Position numbers and translations under genes: made by a program. A stretch of 64,000 bases of DNA from NCBI RefSeq assembly GCF_900115845.1, contig NZ_FOXX01000007.1, positions 223,979 through 287,978 of the forward strand, given 5' to 3'. Below, piece by piece: positions 45,734 through 54,097 of the stretch (its first letter is position 1; each line of letters starts with the position of its first letter). The notes beneath the pieces were generated by a model, which saw only the letters and a program-made list of their open reading frames with translations, did not search any database and was not told the DNA's origin. This DNA comes from Priestia endophytica DSM 13796 (lineage in GTDB: Bacteria > Bacillota > Bacilli > Bacillales > Bacillaceae_H).

Positions 45734-45753
45734 GCCACTTCCTCTTTTATTGA
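45718..45753. terminator. Bidirectional terminator
   Basis: An AGAGGAAGTGGC / GCCACTTCCTCT stem with a TTAA loop is followed by TTTATT and lies between convergent genes. Confidence 0.85.
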
Positions 45754-46082
45754 GCACGTTTAAACGTTTCTTCTAAATGCTTACCCCATTTTAATGTGTT
45801 ACCTTCTAACTCATACTTAACAGTACGTACCCCAGCTTCTGTTGAAAGCTGAAGTTCTGTTGCATTGACAATTTGATATTTACCAACTTTAACGCCTGAG
45901 CGAAGGAGCTGTCCACTTGGCGTTAGTTCCATCATTGTTCCACTTTGAGTGTTTTCCCATTTTCCTTTTATATCTCCTGCTGCTAGTGTGTGATGTGACA
46001 TTGTTTCATATACAACAGGAGCAACCATTGTCCATGACAAAATAAACAGAGAGGCAGCAATTTTAACTACCATCTTTTTCAC
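45747..46082 (-). CDS. Small secreted lipocalin-like protein
   Basis: A 111-residue exported protein. A signal peptide covers about the first 29 residues (to 'TLAAGDIKG'). The mature part 'IKGKWENTQSGTMMELTPSGQL...LEGNTLKWG' has the short beta-rich pattern of DUF5640/lipocalin-like proteins. No function is known. GTG 46082 is the likely start, 5 to 6 bases after AAGGTG; a GTG at 46091 overlaps that site. Confidence 0.65.
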   Translation of the reverse strand: MKKMVVKIAASLFILSWTMVAPVVYETMSHHTLAAGDIKGKWENTQSGTMMELTPSGQLLRSGVKVGKYQIVNATELQLSTEAGVRTVKYELEGNTLKWGKHLEETFKRAQ

Positions 46083-46454
46083 TTTTCTCACCTTCTATTC
46101 AAAGTATTAAAGGTAGTATGTGGAGAATATGACTTTTTTACTCATATTTTTATAAAAAAATCAACTTTCTCTGTTTATGTAACGTTATAGAAAATGACAT
46201 AAAGAAATTTATTTTCTATTATATAAGTGAAAAAGAGAGGAGAGGGAACAAAAAGAGAATAAATATGTTAGAAGTTCTTACATAAAGGTGGAGAGAAAAG
46301 AGAGTTTCTTTTATTATAAAAACAAGATTAGATTGTCTCCTGAAGATGTATCTTATCTCTCAGTATACATACTGAGGTTCCCTACACCCAAATCCCCATC
46401 TTTTGTTATTTTGGGAAAACCCCACTTCTACTTGGAAAGAAGCGGGGTCTTTAC
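46083..46454. other. Intergenic region with an 18-bp inverted repeat
   Basis: No supported gene is seen in these 372 bases. CTCAGTAT-AC-ATACTGAG (46359-46376) is a perfect inverted repeat. A minus-strand terminator for the AbrB-type gene is at 46416-46455. A reading frame on the plus strand from 46288 runs antisense into the next gene and is probably not real. Confidence 0.5.
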
Positions 46455-46455
46455 T
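46416..46455 (-). terminator. Terminator of the AbrB-type membrane gene
   Basis: On the minus strand CCCCGCTTCT pairs with AGAAGTGGGG and is followed by TTTT. Confidence 0.75.
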
Positions 46456-47549
46456 TATGTTCTTTGTTTTTCTGTCCGTTGTTCTAAACGCTTGAAAAAA
46501 GCTTGTTTAAAGAGCCATCTTAGAAATGGAGGCATAAGAAATAAAATAAATAAGATGCGAAACAGTTGAAAACTTGTTACAACAGCTAGTGATGCTTTAA
46601 CTTCTTCTGCTACAACGGCCATTTCAGCCATTCCCCCAGGCGCAACACTTAAGAAAGCAGTTGTGATAGGAATGTCGTAAAATAAAAAAAGAAGCATTCC
46701 AGAAAGAAAAGAAAACAAAATAAGTGAAAAAGCTGTGCAAGTGGCAAAAAAACTAAAGCGAGCCTTATGTGTGAGTTTGTTTGGTTTTAAAATGAGTCCA
46801 AGATATGTACCCATTAAGAGTTGAGCTCCATCCGTAATAAAATCAGGGGGATGTGGAGCTGTCCCGCCTGCAATAACAAAAATACCAGTTATTAAAATTG
46901 GACCAAGTAGGAAGCGTGTGGGAAGTTTAAAGTATTTTCCGGCTATAGCACATAGCAAACCAATTAAAAGAATTCCTATGTATGTAAAGAGATCATGAAG
47001 CGAGAAAGTAGTTAAAATACTTTTCATTGGCGTTCGTTCTTGATTGCTAAAAAAAGAAGCCAAAAATGGCACTGTGAAAACAACGGCCATAAGCCTTGTT
47101 GCTTGAATAAACGTAACAACAGTTAAATCAATTCCCTTCAGCTCTTCCCCAAGCACAATCATTTGAGAAAGACCTCCAGGAATGCTGCCTGTTAAAGTAC
47201 TCTTTAAATTAATATTTGTTACCTTTGAAACATAATAAGCAAGGATGCTGCTAAATACTAAAATAAGAATTGTTAGAAGAAGCATTGATGGAAGATAATG
47301 AACCATACGAAGCAGCGTCTCTTTTGTAAACGAGCGACCAAGCATATAGCCAATCAAAAGAAGCCCTACATTTCTCAATTGAACAGGCCAAAGAAGTGGA
47401 AAGGATGAAACTCGTGAGAAGACGAGCGTTGCTGTTAATGAGCCAAGCATCCAGGAAAGTGGAATGTGAAAAGATGAAAATATAGTACCTCCGACAACAG
47501 CAAGTATGAGTGTGATGAGTAAGCGAATGGGACTTGAATAAAATGACAT
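46455..47549 (-). CDS. AbrB-family membrane protein (Gneg_AbrB duplication)
   Basis: A 364-residue integral membrane protein with about ten segments arranged as two repeats ('PGGLSQMIVLGEELKGIDLTVVTFIQATRLM' and 'PGGMAEMAVVAEEVKASLAVVTSFQLFRI'). This is the TIGR03082/AbrB (formerly ammonia monooxygenase-like) family, unrelated to the DNA-binding AbrB of Bacillus. Its substrate is unknown. It is monocistronic. Confidence 0.85.
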   Translation of the reverse strand: MSFYSSPIRLLITLILAVVGGTIFSSFHIPLSWMLGSLTATLVFSRVSSFPLLWPVQLRNVGLLLIGYMLGRSFTKETLLRMVHYLPSMLLLTILILVFSSILAYYVSKVTNINLKSTLTGSIPGGLSQMIVLGEELKGIDLTVVTFIQATRLMAVVFTVPFLASFFSNQERTPMKSILTTFSLHDLFTYIGILLIGLLCAIAGKYFKLPTRFLLGPILITGIFVIAGGTAPHPPDFITDGAQLLMGTYLGLILKPNKLTHKARFSFFATCTAFSLILFSFLSGMLLFLFYDIPITTAFLSVAPGGMAEMAVVAEEVKASLAVVTSFQLFRILFILFLMPPFLRWLFKQAFFKRLEQRTEKQRT

Positions 47550-47638
47550 GTGGAATATCCTTTCTCTATCAACGCTGCGCGTAATATTTGAAAATAAAGA
47601 CTTCTCTTATTTCCCTAGTAAATCTCTTTTTTTCTTAT

Positions 47639-47694
47639 TATAATATAACGCAATACGTATGAAATGTCAGAGCGGATATTTCCGTTCTTTTTTT
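47639..47694 (+). promoter_or_regulatory. Promoter with attenuator-like hairpin before the purine permease
   Basis: TATAAT (47639-47644) is followed after about 25 bases by a terminator hairpin AGAGCGGA-TATT-TCCGTTCT (47669-47688, one G-U) and six T. No plus-strand gene lies upstream, so the terminator must act on the leader of the permease mRNA. Confidence 0.6.
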
Positions 47695-47721
47695 CTTTCA
47701 GCAAAAAAGGAGTGAAAGAAT

Positions 47722-49074
47722 TTGGAAAAACAAAAGCCAGAGTCATCAAATGATTCTTTCGCTTTTTTGGATCGTTTTTTTGAGCTATCTGCTCGAGGCA
47801 CGACGGTGAAAAAAGAAATGTTGGCAGGTCTGACAACGTTTATGACTGTAAGTTATGTTATCGTTGTAATCCCCCTTATTTTATCAGAGACAGGAATGCC
47901 AAAAGAAGCAGCATTAGCAGCTACAATTTTTGCTATTGCCTTTAGTACTCTTCTTATGGCTCTTTGGGCGAACTTCCCGGTTGTTACAGGTCCTGGAATG
48001 GGGCTCAGCGCCTTTTTTACTTATTCTGTTGTAATTGGAGAAGGACTTTCGTGGGAAACAGCACTAGGAGCTGTTTTTATTTCAGGGGTCATTTTCTTCA
48101 TCCTCACCGCAACAGGGATAAGAGGAAAAATTATCGATGCTATTCCTTCTGTGCTAAAATCTTCGATTACAGTTGGGATCGGGCTTTTTGTGGCCTTTAT
48201 TGGATTAAAAAATGCCGGAATTATTGTAGGAGACGATTCTAACTTTGTTGGGTTAGGAAAGTTAGCAAGTCTAGGCCCTATTATTGCGCTAGTAGGAGTT
48301 TTGTTATCTGCTGTTTTTATGGCGCGTAAGATGAAAGGTGCTATTATATTAGGAATTATCTTAACAACGCTTCTTGCCATGATCACAGGTGTGCAAAGTC
48401 TTCCAACTCATGTAAGTGATGTGTTCACCATCCATCTACCGAGCGTTGCGCCGACTTTTATGAAGCTGGATATTGGAGCAGCATTTGCATATGGTATCTT
48501 TTCTATTGTGTTTTCATTCACAATTGTTGAACTTTTTGATACATTAGCAACACTCATCGGATTATCACGTAAAGCAGGGTTAGAAGATGAGAATGGAAAG
48601 ATCCCTAATTTAAATCGGGCGTTAACAGCAGACTCTATCGGTACGATGGCAAGTGCTTTATTTGGAAGTACAGCTCTTAACACATATATTGAGAATGCGA
48701 CAGGAATTACAGAAGGTGGCCGAACAGGATTAAAATCGTTAACAGTAGCTGTTTTATTTTTACTGACTCTGTTTTTAGCTCCTCTTATTCAGTTTATTCC
48801 AACTGTTGCAACAGCACCTCCGCTTATTATTATTGGAGCGCTTATGCTTAGTGATATTAAAAACGTTAATATGGAAGATTTTACAGAGCTTATTCCTGCA
48901 TTTTTAACAATTGTTATGATGCCTCTTACGTTTAGTATTGCGGACGGACTTGCTTTTGGTTTTCTTTCTTATACATTTCTAAAATTATTAACAGGTCGTT
49001 ATAGAGAAATTCATCCGTTTCTTTATATTATTTGTATCGCTTTTATGATTAACTTTTATATGATTGGCCACTGA
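47722..49074 (+). CDS. NCS2-family purine permease (PbuG/PbuO type)
   Basis: A 450-residue membrane permease of the AzgA-like nucleobase transporter branch. Hallmarks are 'AGLTTFMTVSYVIVVIPLILSETGMP', 'FPVVTGPGMGLSAFFTY' and 'TADSIGTMASALFGSTALNTYIENATGITEGGRTGL'. It is expected to take up hypoxanthine, guanine or adenine. The start is TTG 47722, 7 bases after AAAAGGAGTG. No purine riboswitch was found upstream, but a terminator-like hairpin was. Confidence 0.88.
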   Translation: MEKQKPESSNDSFAFLDRFFELSARGTTVKKEMLAGLTTFMTVSYVIVVIPLILSETGMPKEAALAATIFAIAFSTLLMALWANFPVVTGPGMGLSAFFTYSVVIGEGLSWETALGAVFISGVIFFILTATGIRGKIIDAIPSVLKSSITVGIGLFVAFIGLKNAGIIVGDDSNFVGLGKLASLGPIIALVGVLLSAVFMARKMKGAIILGIILTTLLAMITGVQSLPTHVSDVFTIHLPSVAPTFMKLDIGAAFAYGIFSIVFSFTIVELFDTLATLIGLSRKAGLEDENGKIPNLNRALTADSIGTMASALFGSTALNTYIENATGITEGGRTGLKSLTVAVLFLLTLFLAPLIQFIPTVATAPPLIIIGALMLSDIKNVNMEDFTELIPAFLTIVMMPLTFSIADGLAFGFLSYTFLKLLTGRYREIHPFLYIICIAFMINFYMIGH

Positions 49075-49113
49075 TGGAAAAAGACTAGGTCTTTTTCCAT
49101 CTTTTTATTTTGT
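49071..49113 (+). terminator. Terminator of the purine permease
   Basis: A GATGGAAAAAGAC / GTCTTTTTCCATC stem is followed by TTTTTATTTT and overlaps the stop codon region. Confidence 0.9.
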
Positions 49114-49161
49114 CCGTCAAATTCATTCTTTCAGGAAATCTGGAAAGGAGTTACAATAAAC

Positions 49162-50109
49162 ATGGGATATGTGAATAAGGGGAAATCAGGTGAAAAAGTG
49201 AAGAAAACAACGGTATATGCACTTCTTGTAGCAGTAATGGCAATGTGGGGATTAAATATTATTTGGCTCAAGCTTTTAGTGAATGAATTTGCGCCTGTCA
49301 CAATGACCGCTTTCCGGATTTTTGTAGCAGGTGTGGCTGTCCTTCTTTTTCTTTCTGTAAAAGGAGTGGTGCGAAAACTCACGTTTAGAGAGTTTAGTTT
49401 TATTTGTGTTGTGAGCTTGTTCAATATTGTTGGTCATCACTACTTTTTATCGGTCGGTCTAACAAATACAACGGCTATGAATGGAGGACTAATTCTAGGC
49501 CTTGTTCCTATCTTGACAGCTATTGCATCTCTATTTTTGTTAAAAGTAAAGTTTAGCGTAATGAAGGTAGTTGGAATTCTTTTTGCATTTTTTGGAGTTA
49601 GTTTTGCCCTTGTAGCAGGGCATGGTAGGGCAATTAGTACATCGTACGGTGATGTGCAAATTTTTTTAGCCGCTGTATCCCAAGCCATCAGTTTTGTGCT
49701 TATTAAAAAAGCTTCAACGAACATTGATGCCCGTCTTATGACAGGATGGCTTATGATTGTTGGCTCAGCTGGTTTATTCTTTGTTAGCCTCGCTGTTGAG
49801 CCACAAGGATTAGCTACGATGAAAACAGACAACTATTTAATTTGGCTTGTTTTCATAGGCTCGGCACTTCTTGCCACAGCTTTTGGGCATATGACATACA
49901 ATTATGCAATGCAGCACATTGGAGCGAGTGAATCTGCTGTATTTATTAATTTAAATCCATTTTTTGCGTTAATTTCGTCTTACCTTTTTCTTGGAGAATC
50001 GCTTTATATAGCACAATTTGTTGGGTTTTTGCTTATTGTTTTTGGCGTTTTAGCTGGAAGTGGAGCGGTTGAGCAATGGAGAAGAGCGAAGGTTACGTAT
50101 AAGATGTAA
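49162..50109 (+). CDS. EamA-family (DMT) transporter
   Basis: A 315-residue membrane protein with ten predicted segments in two EamA repeats ('WGLNIIWLKLLVNEFAPVTMTAFRIF' and 'YAMQHIGASESAVFINLNPFFALISSYLFLGE'). Such proteins export metabolites or amino acids; the substrate is unknown. ATG 49162 has AAAGGAG 11 bases upstream, which is rather far; GTG 49198 just before 'KKTTVYALLVAVMAMWG' is a possible alternative start. Confidence 0.85.
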   Translation: MGYVNKGKSGEKVKKTTVYALLVAVMAMWGLNIIWLKLLVNEFAPVTMTAFRIFVAGVAVLLFLSVKGVVRKLTFREFSFICVVSLFNIVGHHYFLSVGLTNTTAMNGGLILGLVPILTAIASLFLLKVKFSVMKVVGILFAFFGVSFALVAGHGRAISTSYGDVQIFLAAVSQAISFVLIKKASTNIDARLMTGWLMIVGSAGLFFVSLAVEPQGLATMKTDNYLIWLVFIGSALLATAFGHMTYNYAMQHIGASESAVFINLNPFFALISSYLFLGESLYIAQFVGFLLIVFGVLAGSGAVEQWRRAKVTYKM

Positions 50110-50112
50110 TCA

Positions 50113-50162
50113 TAAAAAAAGCTAGGCATTGAATCAAAGGATTGAATGCCTAGCTTTTTTGT
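50113..50162 (+). terminator. Terminator of the EamA gene
   Basis: An AAAAAAGCTAGGCATT / AATGCCTAGCTTTTTT stem with an inner loop is followed by T-rich sequence. Confidence 0.9.
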
Positions 50163-50384
50163 GTTAACTATAAGAAGAACATTTTCATAAATCTGAAGCT
50201 ATAAATCTTAGTTAGCCTTTATTTTATGGGCTGTTTTCAGGAATTTAGAAAGAAGAAGATAATATTTATGAGTTTTTTTACTACGCCAAAGAGAGTAGTT
50301 CTAAATTTTACGCATTCATAAATATCATTCAATTCTTACTGTAGGTCTTCCTTTTTATTAAAAAGAAAACTATAAGGAGTTAGT
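50163..50384 (+). other. Intergenic, no gene seen
   Basis: The sequence after the terminator is AT-rich. I see no reading frame with a ribosome binding site and no clear promoter until the small ORF at 50385. Confidence 0.4.
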
Positions 50385-50453
50385 ATGTGCTCTCTTCTGT
50401 GTGTTTTTGTTGGAAAAGGGAATGATAGTAAGGGAGGAGGAGGAGAAGAATGA
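50385..50453 (+). CDS. Possible 22-residue leader peptide overlapping the next gene
   Basis: ATG 50385 has AAGGAG 5 bases upstream and reads MCSLLCVFVGKGNDSKGGGG followed by EE and a stop. The stop overlaps the next start (ATGA). The Gly/Glu codons are simply the ribosome binding site of the next gene, so the function, if any, would be translational coupling rather than the peptide itself. Confidence 0.35.
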   Translation: MCSLLCVFVGKGNDSKGGGGEE

Positions 50454-50728
50454 TTAGTTCACATCCATATATCCATATTACAAAAAAGATTAAACATAAT
50501 CGTCAAGAATATGAGGAGTTGGAATATCAGCTTGAACTTTACGAAGATAAAATTGTAGCAGGAGCGGAGCAGTTTGCTATTAAAGCAGTTCTTGATGTAT
50601 CGTATCGGATTACAACAAAAAGCTATGGTTTTCTCTACTTACATACAACAAAAGGAGTGTTTTCTTACTTGGTAAAGGAAAATCCTCAGTTATTTATTAG
50701 GCACTGCAAAGAGAAACTTAACTGGTAA
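50450..50728 (+). CDS. Hypothetical 92-residue protein
   Basis: This short protein has a beta-rich, PH-domain-like appearance ('YQLELYEDKIVAGAEQFAIKAVLDVSYRI', 'GFLYLHTTKGVFSYLV') and no signal or membrane segment. I do not recognise the family. The ribosome binding site is a run of AGGAGGAGGAG. It is followed by a terminator. Confidence 0.7.
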   Translation: MISSHPYIHITKKIKHNRQEYEELEYQLELYEDKIVAGAEQFAIKAVLDVSYRITTKSYGFLYLHTTKGVFSYLVKENPQLFIRHCKEKLNW

Positions 50729-50747
50729 GAAAATAAGGTATTTAATA

Positions 50748-50785
50748 GAAAAAATCCTTGGAGAGGTCTCCAAGGATTTTTATTA
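50748..50785. terminator. Terminator between the hypothetical gene and ppaC
   Basis: An AAAAATCCTTGGAGA / TCTCCAAGGATTTTT stem with a GG loop lies between convergent genes. Confidence 0.9.
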
Positions 50786-51709
50786 TGATAAAGCTTCAGT
50801 TAGTGGTGGAACGATTTGTTTCTTACGAGACACAACACCTTTTAGAAGAGCTTTGTCGTCAACAAGAGAAACGTCAAACGCTTTTTCAACTGCCTCTGTC
50901 TCTTTACCGATTGCAAGCGCCATTGAGTTGCTATTAAGAATATCTGTTACAACAAGAACAAAAAGATCTAGGCCTTTTTCTGCAATTGTTTCTAACATAG
51001 CATGTTTCAAGTCTTCTTGACGGACAAGAACATCGTTTGTGTCAACAGCATTGATTTGTGCTACTTCAACACGATACTCACCCATTTGGAATTCTTTGGC
51101 ATCTAATGTGATAAGTTCTGCAATCGTTTTGTCGCTTAAGTCAGCTCCAGCTTTAAGCATAGCTAAGCCATACTCTTCTGCATCTACTTCAGCAATTGAT
51201 GCAAGTTCTTTTGCTGCTTTTACATCTTCTTCAGTGCATGTTGGTGATTTGAATAAAAGAGAGTCTGAGATAATAGCTGAAAGCATTAAGCCAGCTGTAT
51301 CTTTTTTAATTTCAACACCGTGTTCTTTATAAAGTTTGTTTAGAATTGTTGCCGTACAACCAACAGGTTCAGCACGATAGTAAAGCGGATCAGTTGTTTC
51401 AAAGTTTGCAATACGATGGTGGTCAATAACTTCTAAAACACGAACATCGTTAATATCTGATACACTTTGTTGACGTTCGTTATGGTCAACTAAGATTACG
51501 CTGTTTACTTCGTTTGCTACAGTCTCTACAAGACGAGGTGCTGAAGCGTTGAATTTGTCTAAAGCAAATTGAGTTTCTCCGTTTACCTCTCCTAAGCGAA
51601 CAGGTTCAACGTCAAAGCCTAGAGCTGCTTTTAATTCAGCGTAAGCAATAGCTGAGCAAATTGTGTCTGTATCTGGGTTTTTATGACCGAAAATAAGAAT
51701 CTTTTCCAT
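50783..51709 (-). CDS. ppaC: Manganese-dependent inorganic pyrophosphatase
   Basis: A 308-residue family II pyrophosphatase of the DHH superfamily that hydrolyses pyrophosphate in the cytosol. Motifs are '[13 protein letters not shown]' (metal His/Asp), 'VDHNE', the DHH motif in '[10 protein letters not shown]' and the C-terminal substrate motif '[10 protein letters not shown]'. The ribosome binding site on the minus strand is AGGAGA. Confidence 0.95.
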   Translation of the reverse strand: MEKILIFGHKNPDTDTICSAIAYAELKAALGFDVEPVRLGEVNGETQFALDKFNASAPRLVETVANEVNSVILVDHNERQQSVSDINDVRVLEVIDHHRIANFETTDPLYYRAEPVGCTATILNKLYKEHGVEIKKDTAGLMLSAIISDSLLFKSPTCTEEDVKAAKELASIAEVDAEEYGLAMLKAGADLSDKTIAELITLDAKEFQMGEYRVEVAQINAVDTNDVLVRQEDLKHAMLETIAEKGLDLFVLVVTDILNSNSMALAIGKETEAVEKAFDVSLVDDKALLKGVVSRKKQIVPPLTEALS

Positions 51710-51941
51710 AATTAATCTCCTTTTTCCTATATGTAAAATGAGTATACATACATACTATACCATCTCTCTTAGTTTGTAAAAAAGACTTAGGCAAAAATTA
51801 TTCTTTTTTATTGACTGAGATGAAATAGAGCTTAACTATCATTTTTATTGTAGAGAAAAAGGAGATATACCTCTTTTTATTTGTTAGAATAAGGATAAAA
51901 AGTAAGCTAGATTAAAAATTCTAATGAAAGAGGGAAGCTGA

Positions 51942-52616
51942 TTGGCAAACACTATTCTCTACATAGAAGACGATACAGAAATTGGTACTTTTACAAAAGC
52001 ATTTTTGGAATCAAAAGGATTTGAAATCATTTGGTTAAAATCATCATATGATCACGAAAAATACTTAGAGAAAGTAGACTTGGTGTTGTTGGATATTATG
52101 ATTCCCGGTTTGGATGGTTTTACGGTTGGACAGCGTATTAAAAAACGAAATGCTGAAACTCCTCTTTTGTTACAAACAGCTCGGACCTCAATTGAAGACA
52201 AGTTAAAAGGGTTAAATTTTGCGGATGATTATATTACTAAACCATTTCATCCTGAAGAACTTGCAGCCCGGATTGATATTCTTTTAAGGCGTTTTGATAA
52301 AGTAAGTGAAGACTGCATTGAAATTCATCATCTTAAAGTAAATATAAAAGAAAAGCGTATTATTAATATTGAGAAAGAGGAAGAGATTTTATTAACAGAA
52401 AAACAGCTTAAAATTTTCTTTTATTTGCTTCGTCATCCAAATCAAATTTTAACGAAAGAACAAATCTATGAAATGGTATGGGAAAGAACATTTATTGAAG
52501 GGGATAAAACGCTTATGGTTCATATAAGACATTTGCGTCAAAAAATTGAGAAGGACCCAAATAATCCTAAAATAGTGGAAACGATCCGAGGAATTGGGTA
52601 TCGAATTAGACAATGA
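51942..52616 (+). CDS. OmpR-family response regulator of the lanthipeptide locus
   Basis: A 224-residue response regulator with acidic pocket 'IEDDTE', phospho-acceptor Asp51 in 'LLDIMIPG', Lys in 'DDYITKPF' and a winged-helix output domain. It starts at TTG 51942 behind AGAGGGAAG and overlaps its kinase by 4 bases. Directly downstream of the pair is an ABC transporter with an 11-bp direct repeat in its promoter, so this system probably induces immunity, as in bacitracin- and nisin-type modules. That link is inferred. Confidence 0.88.
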   Translation: MANTILYIEDDTEIGTFTKAFLESKGFEIIWLKSSYDHEKYLEKVDLVLLDIMIPGLDGFTVGQRIKKRNAETPLLLQTARTSIEDKLKGLNFADDYITKPFHPEELAARIDILLRRFDKVSEDCIEIHHLKVNIKEKRIINIEKEEEILLTEKQLKIFFYLLRHPNQILTKEQIYEMVWERTFIEGDKTLMVHIRHLRQKIEKDPNNPKIVETIRGIGYRIRQ

Positions 52617-53950
52617 AGCTTTCTAAAAAATATCTACTTATTATTGTAGCATCAATCTTTTTCTTTCCAATTTCTTACCTTGGAGTCAATTTTATTTATT
52701 ATTTCCTTCTTATGAATGTGGCAAGCAATAATATTGATATCCACTATGAGCCTCAGAAAGTTGAAGCAAAATGGAAAAATGATATAGAACATTTAGAGGG
52801 AAAAAGCGTAAAAGATATCTTATCATTTTTTAATAACTCAAAAGAATATGACGAAGCGCGAATTGTTTGGATTAGTACAGACGGAGACGTATATTTTGAT
52901 TCTTCGCAAACGCCAAATTCAAAATGGTCTATTGCATATACAATTGAATTTATGGAGAAGGGAAGTAAAGGAAACAATCTTTTATTGAAAGAAGAGCTAG
53001 GCAATGGGACAAAAAATGGTTATGCAATGCTAGAAATTCCAGAGAAATATGTAGGCTCGAAGTGGAAAATCTTACGTGAAAAATATGTATATGTATGGTA
53101 TTTGATGTTGTTATTTCTATGGGCTTTATTTATTTTTGTTTCATGGTTTTTCTTTTATGGAATTCAAAGACGTCTTATTTTTATCCAACGTCATATGGAG
53201 AAAGAAGGGAAAGATGGAATTCCAGAAAAGTTTAAAGTGAAAAATAAAGATGAGCTAGGTCAAGTGGAGCTTTCTTTTAATAAAATGGTAGAGAAATTAA
53301 AAGAAAGCCGGAGAAAAGAAATTCAAGAAGAAGAGCTGCGCAAGAAATTTATTTCAGACGTTTCTCATGATTTAAGAACACCACTTACGATTATAAGAGG
53401 ACATACGTTTACCTTAAATGGGGAAAATTTATCTCCTCAAGGAAAACAGTCTGTTGAGATTATTAATAACAAGATTAGTTTTGTTGGGGATTTAATTGAT
53501 AACTTATCTTCGTTTAATTTGTTAACAGCTCAAAAAATGCCTATGAATAGGAAAAAGGTAGATGTATTAAAAATTATTCGTTCGTCGCTAACAGCCTGGT
53601 ATCCGATTTTTGAAAAAGAGGGATTTGAAGTTGATATCGGTCTAGAAAAAAGTTTAATTTGGAACATTGATGAAGTATGGATGAAGCGTATTTTAGATAA
53701 CTTGTTTCAAAATATTATGAGACATGCGAGCAGTGGAAAATATGTATCTGTACGTATTGAAAGTGACGATAAACATGAGTACCTTATTGTAGAAGATAAA
53801 GGTCCTGGTTTACAGGCGAAGTCAGATCATAAAGGTTCAGGAATTGGTCTATCAATTGTGGAGATTATGGTAAAACAGATGGGATTAACACAAGAAATTT
53901 CAAGCGGGAAGAATGGTACTACTTTTAAAATTTATCAAAAAGAAGAATGA
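52613..53950 (+). CDS. Sensor histidine kinase of the lanthipeptide locus
   Basis: A 445-residue kinase with two membrane segments (about 7-31 and 160-182) around an extracellular sensor of about 125 residues, a HAMP linker, the H-box 'SDVSHDLRTPLTII' (His near 252) and ATPase boxes 'NLFQNIMRHASSGK', 'VEDKGPGL' and 'GSGIGLSI'. Unlike BceS-type kinases it has a real extracellular domain, so it may sense peptide directly. It ends at a terminator. Confidence 0.88.
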   Translation: MKLSKKYLLIIVASIFFFPISYLGVNFIYYFLLMNVASNNIDIHYEPQKVEAKWKNDIEHLEGKSVKDILSFFNNSKEYDEARIVWISTDGDVYFDSSQTPNSKWSIAYTIEFMEKGSKGNNLLLKEELGNGTKNGYAMLEIPEKYVGSKWKILREKYVYVWYLMLLFLWALFIFVSWFFFYGIQRRLIFIQRHMEKEGKDGIPEKFKVKNKDELGQVELSFNKMVEKLKESRRKEIQEEELRKKFISDVSHDLRTPLTIIRGHTFTLNGENLSPQGKQSVEIINNKISFVGDLIDNLSSFNLLTAQKMPMNRKKVDVLKIIRSSLTAWYPIFEKEGFEVDIGLEKSLIWNIDEVWMKRILDNLFQNIMRHASSGKYVSVRIESDDKHEYLIVEDKGPGLQAKSDHKGSGIGLSIVEIMVKQMGLTQEISSGKNGTTFKIYQKEE

Positions 53951-53981
53951 AGACTGCCTAAGAAGGCAGTCTTTTTTTATT
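53948..53981 (+). terminator. Terminator of the OmpR-type two-component operon
   Basis: An AGACTGCC / GGCAGTCT stem with a TAAGAA loop is followed by seven T. Confidence 0.9.
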
Positions 53982-54000
53982 GTAGTAAGAAAATATAATG

Positions 54001-54059
54001 AAATTTAAACGAAATTTAAACTGAAATCAACCCTTAATTTAAATTAGCGCGTCTATACT
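54001..54059 (+). promoter_or_regulatory. Direct-repeat operator and promoter of the immunity ABC transporter
   Basis: AAATTTAAAC occurs at 54001-54010 and 54012-54021, an exact direct repeat with an 11-bp period, typical of OmpR/PhoB-family sites. A -10 TATACT lies at 54054-54059 and the -35 region is poor, as for activated promoters. The palindrome AATTTAAATT (54036-54045) lies between. Confidence 0.6.
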
Positions 54060-54097
54060 AAAAGTAACAAAAGGAAAGCGAAGGGAGAGAAAAGTTG

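Noticed and set aside
46288..46569. 93-residue plus-strand ORF starting GTG
   Set aside because: It runs antisense into the end of the AbrB-type gene, across its terminator, its Shine-Dalgarno overlaps the start codon, and the protein has no recognisable features.
48021..48386. 121-residue antisense ORF in the purine permease gene
   Set aside because: It is a low-complexity shadow of a membrane protein gene without ribosome binding site or domain.
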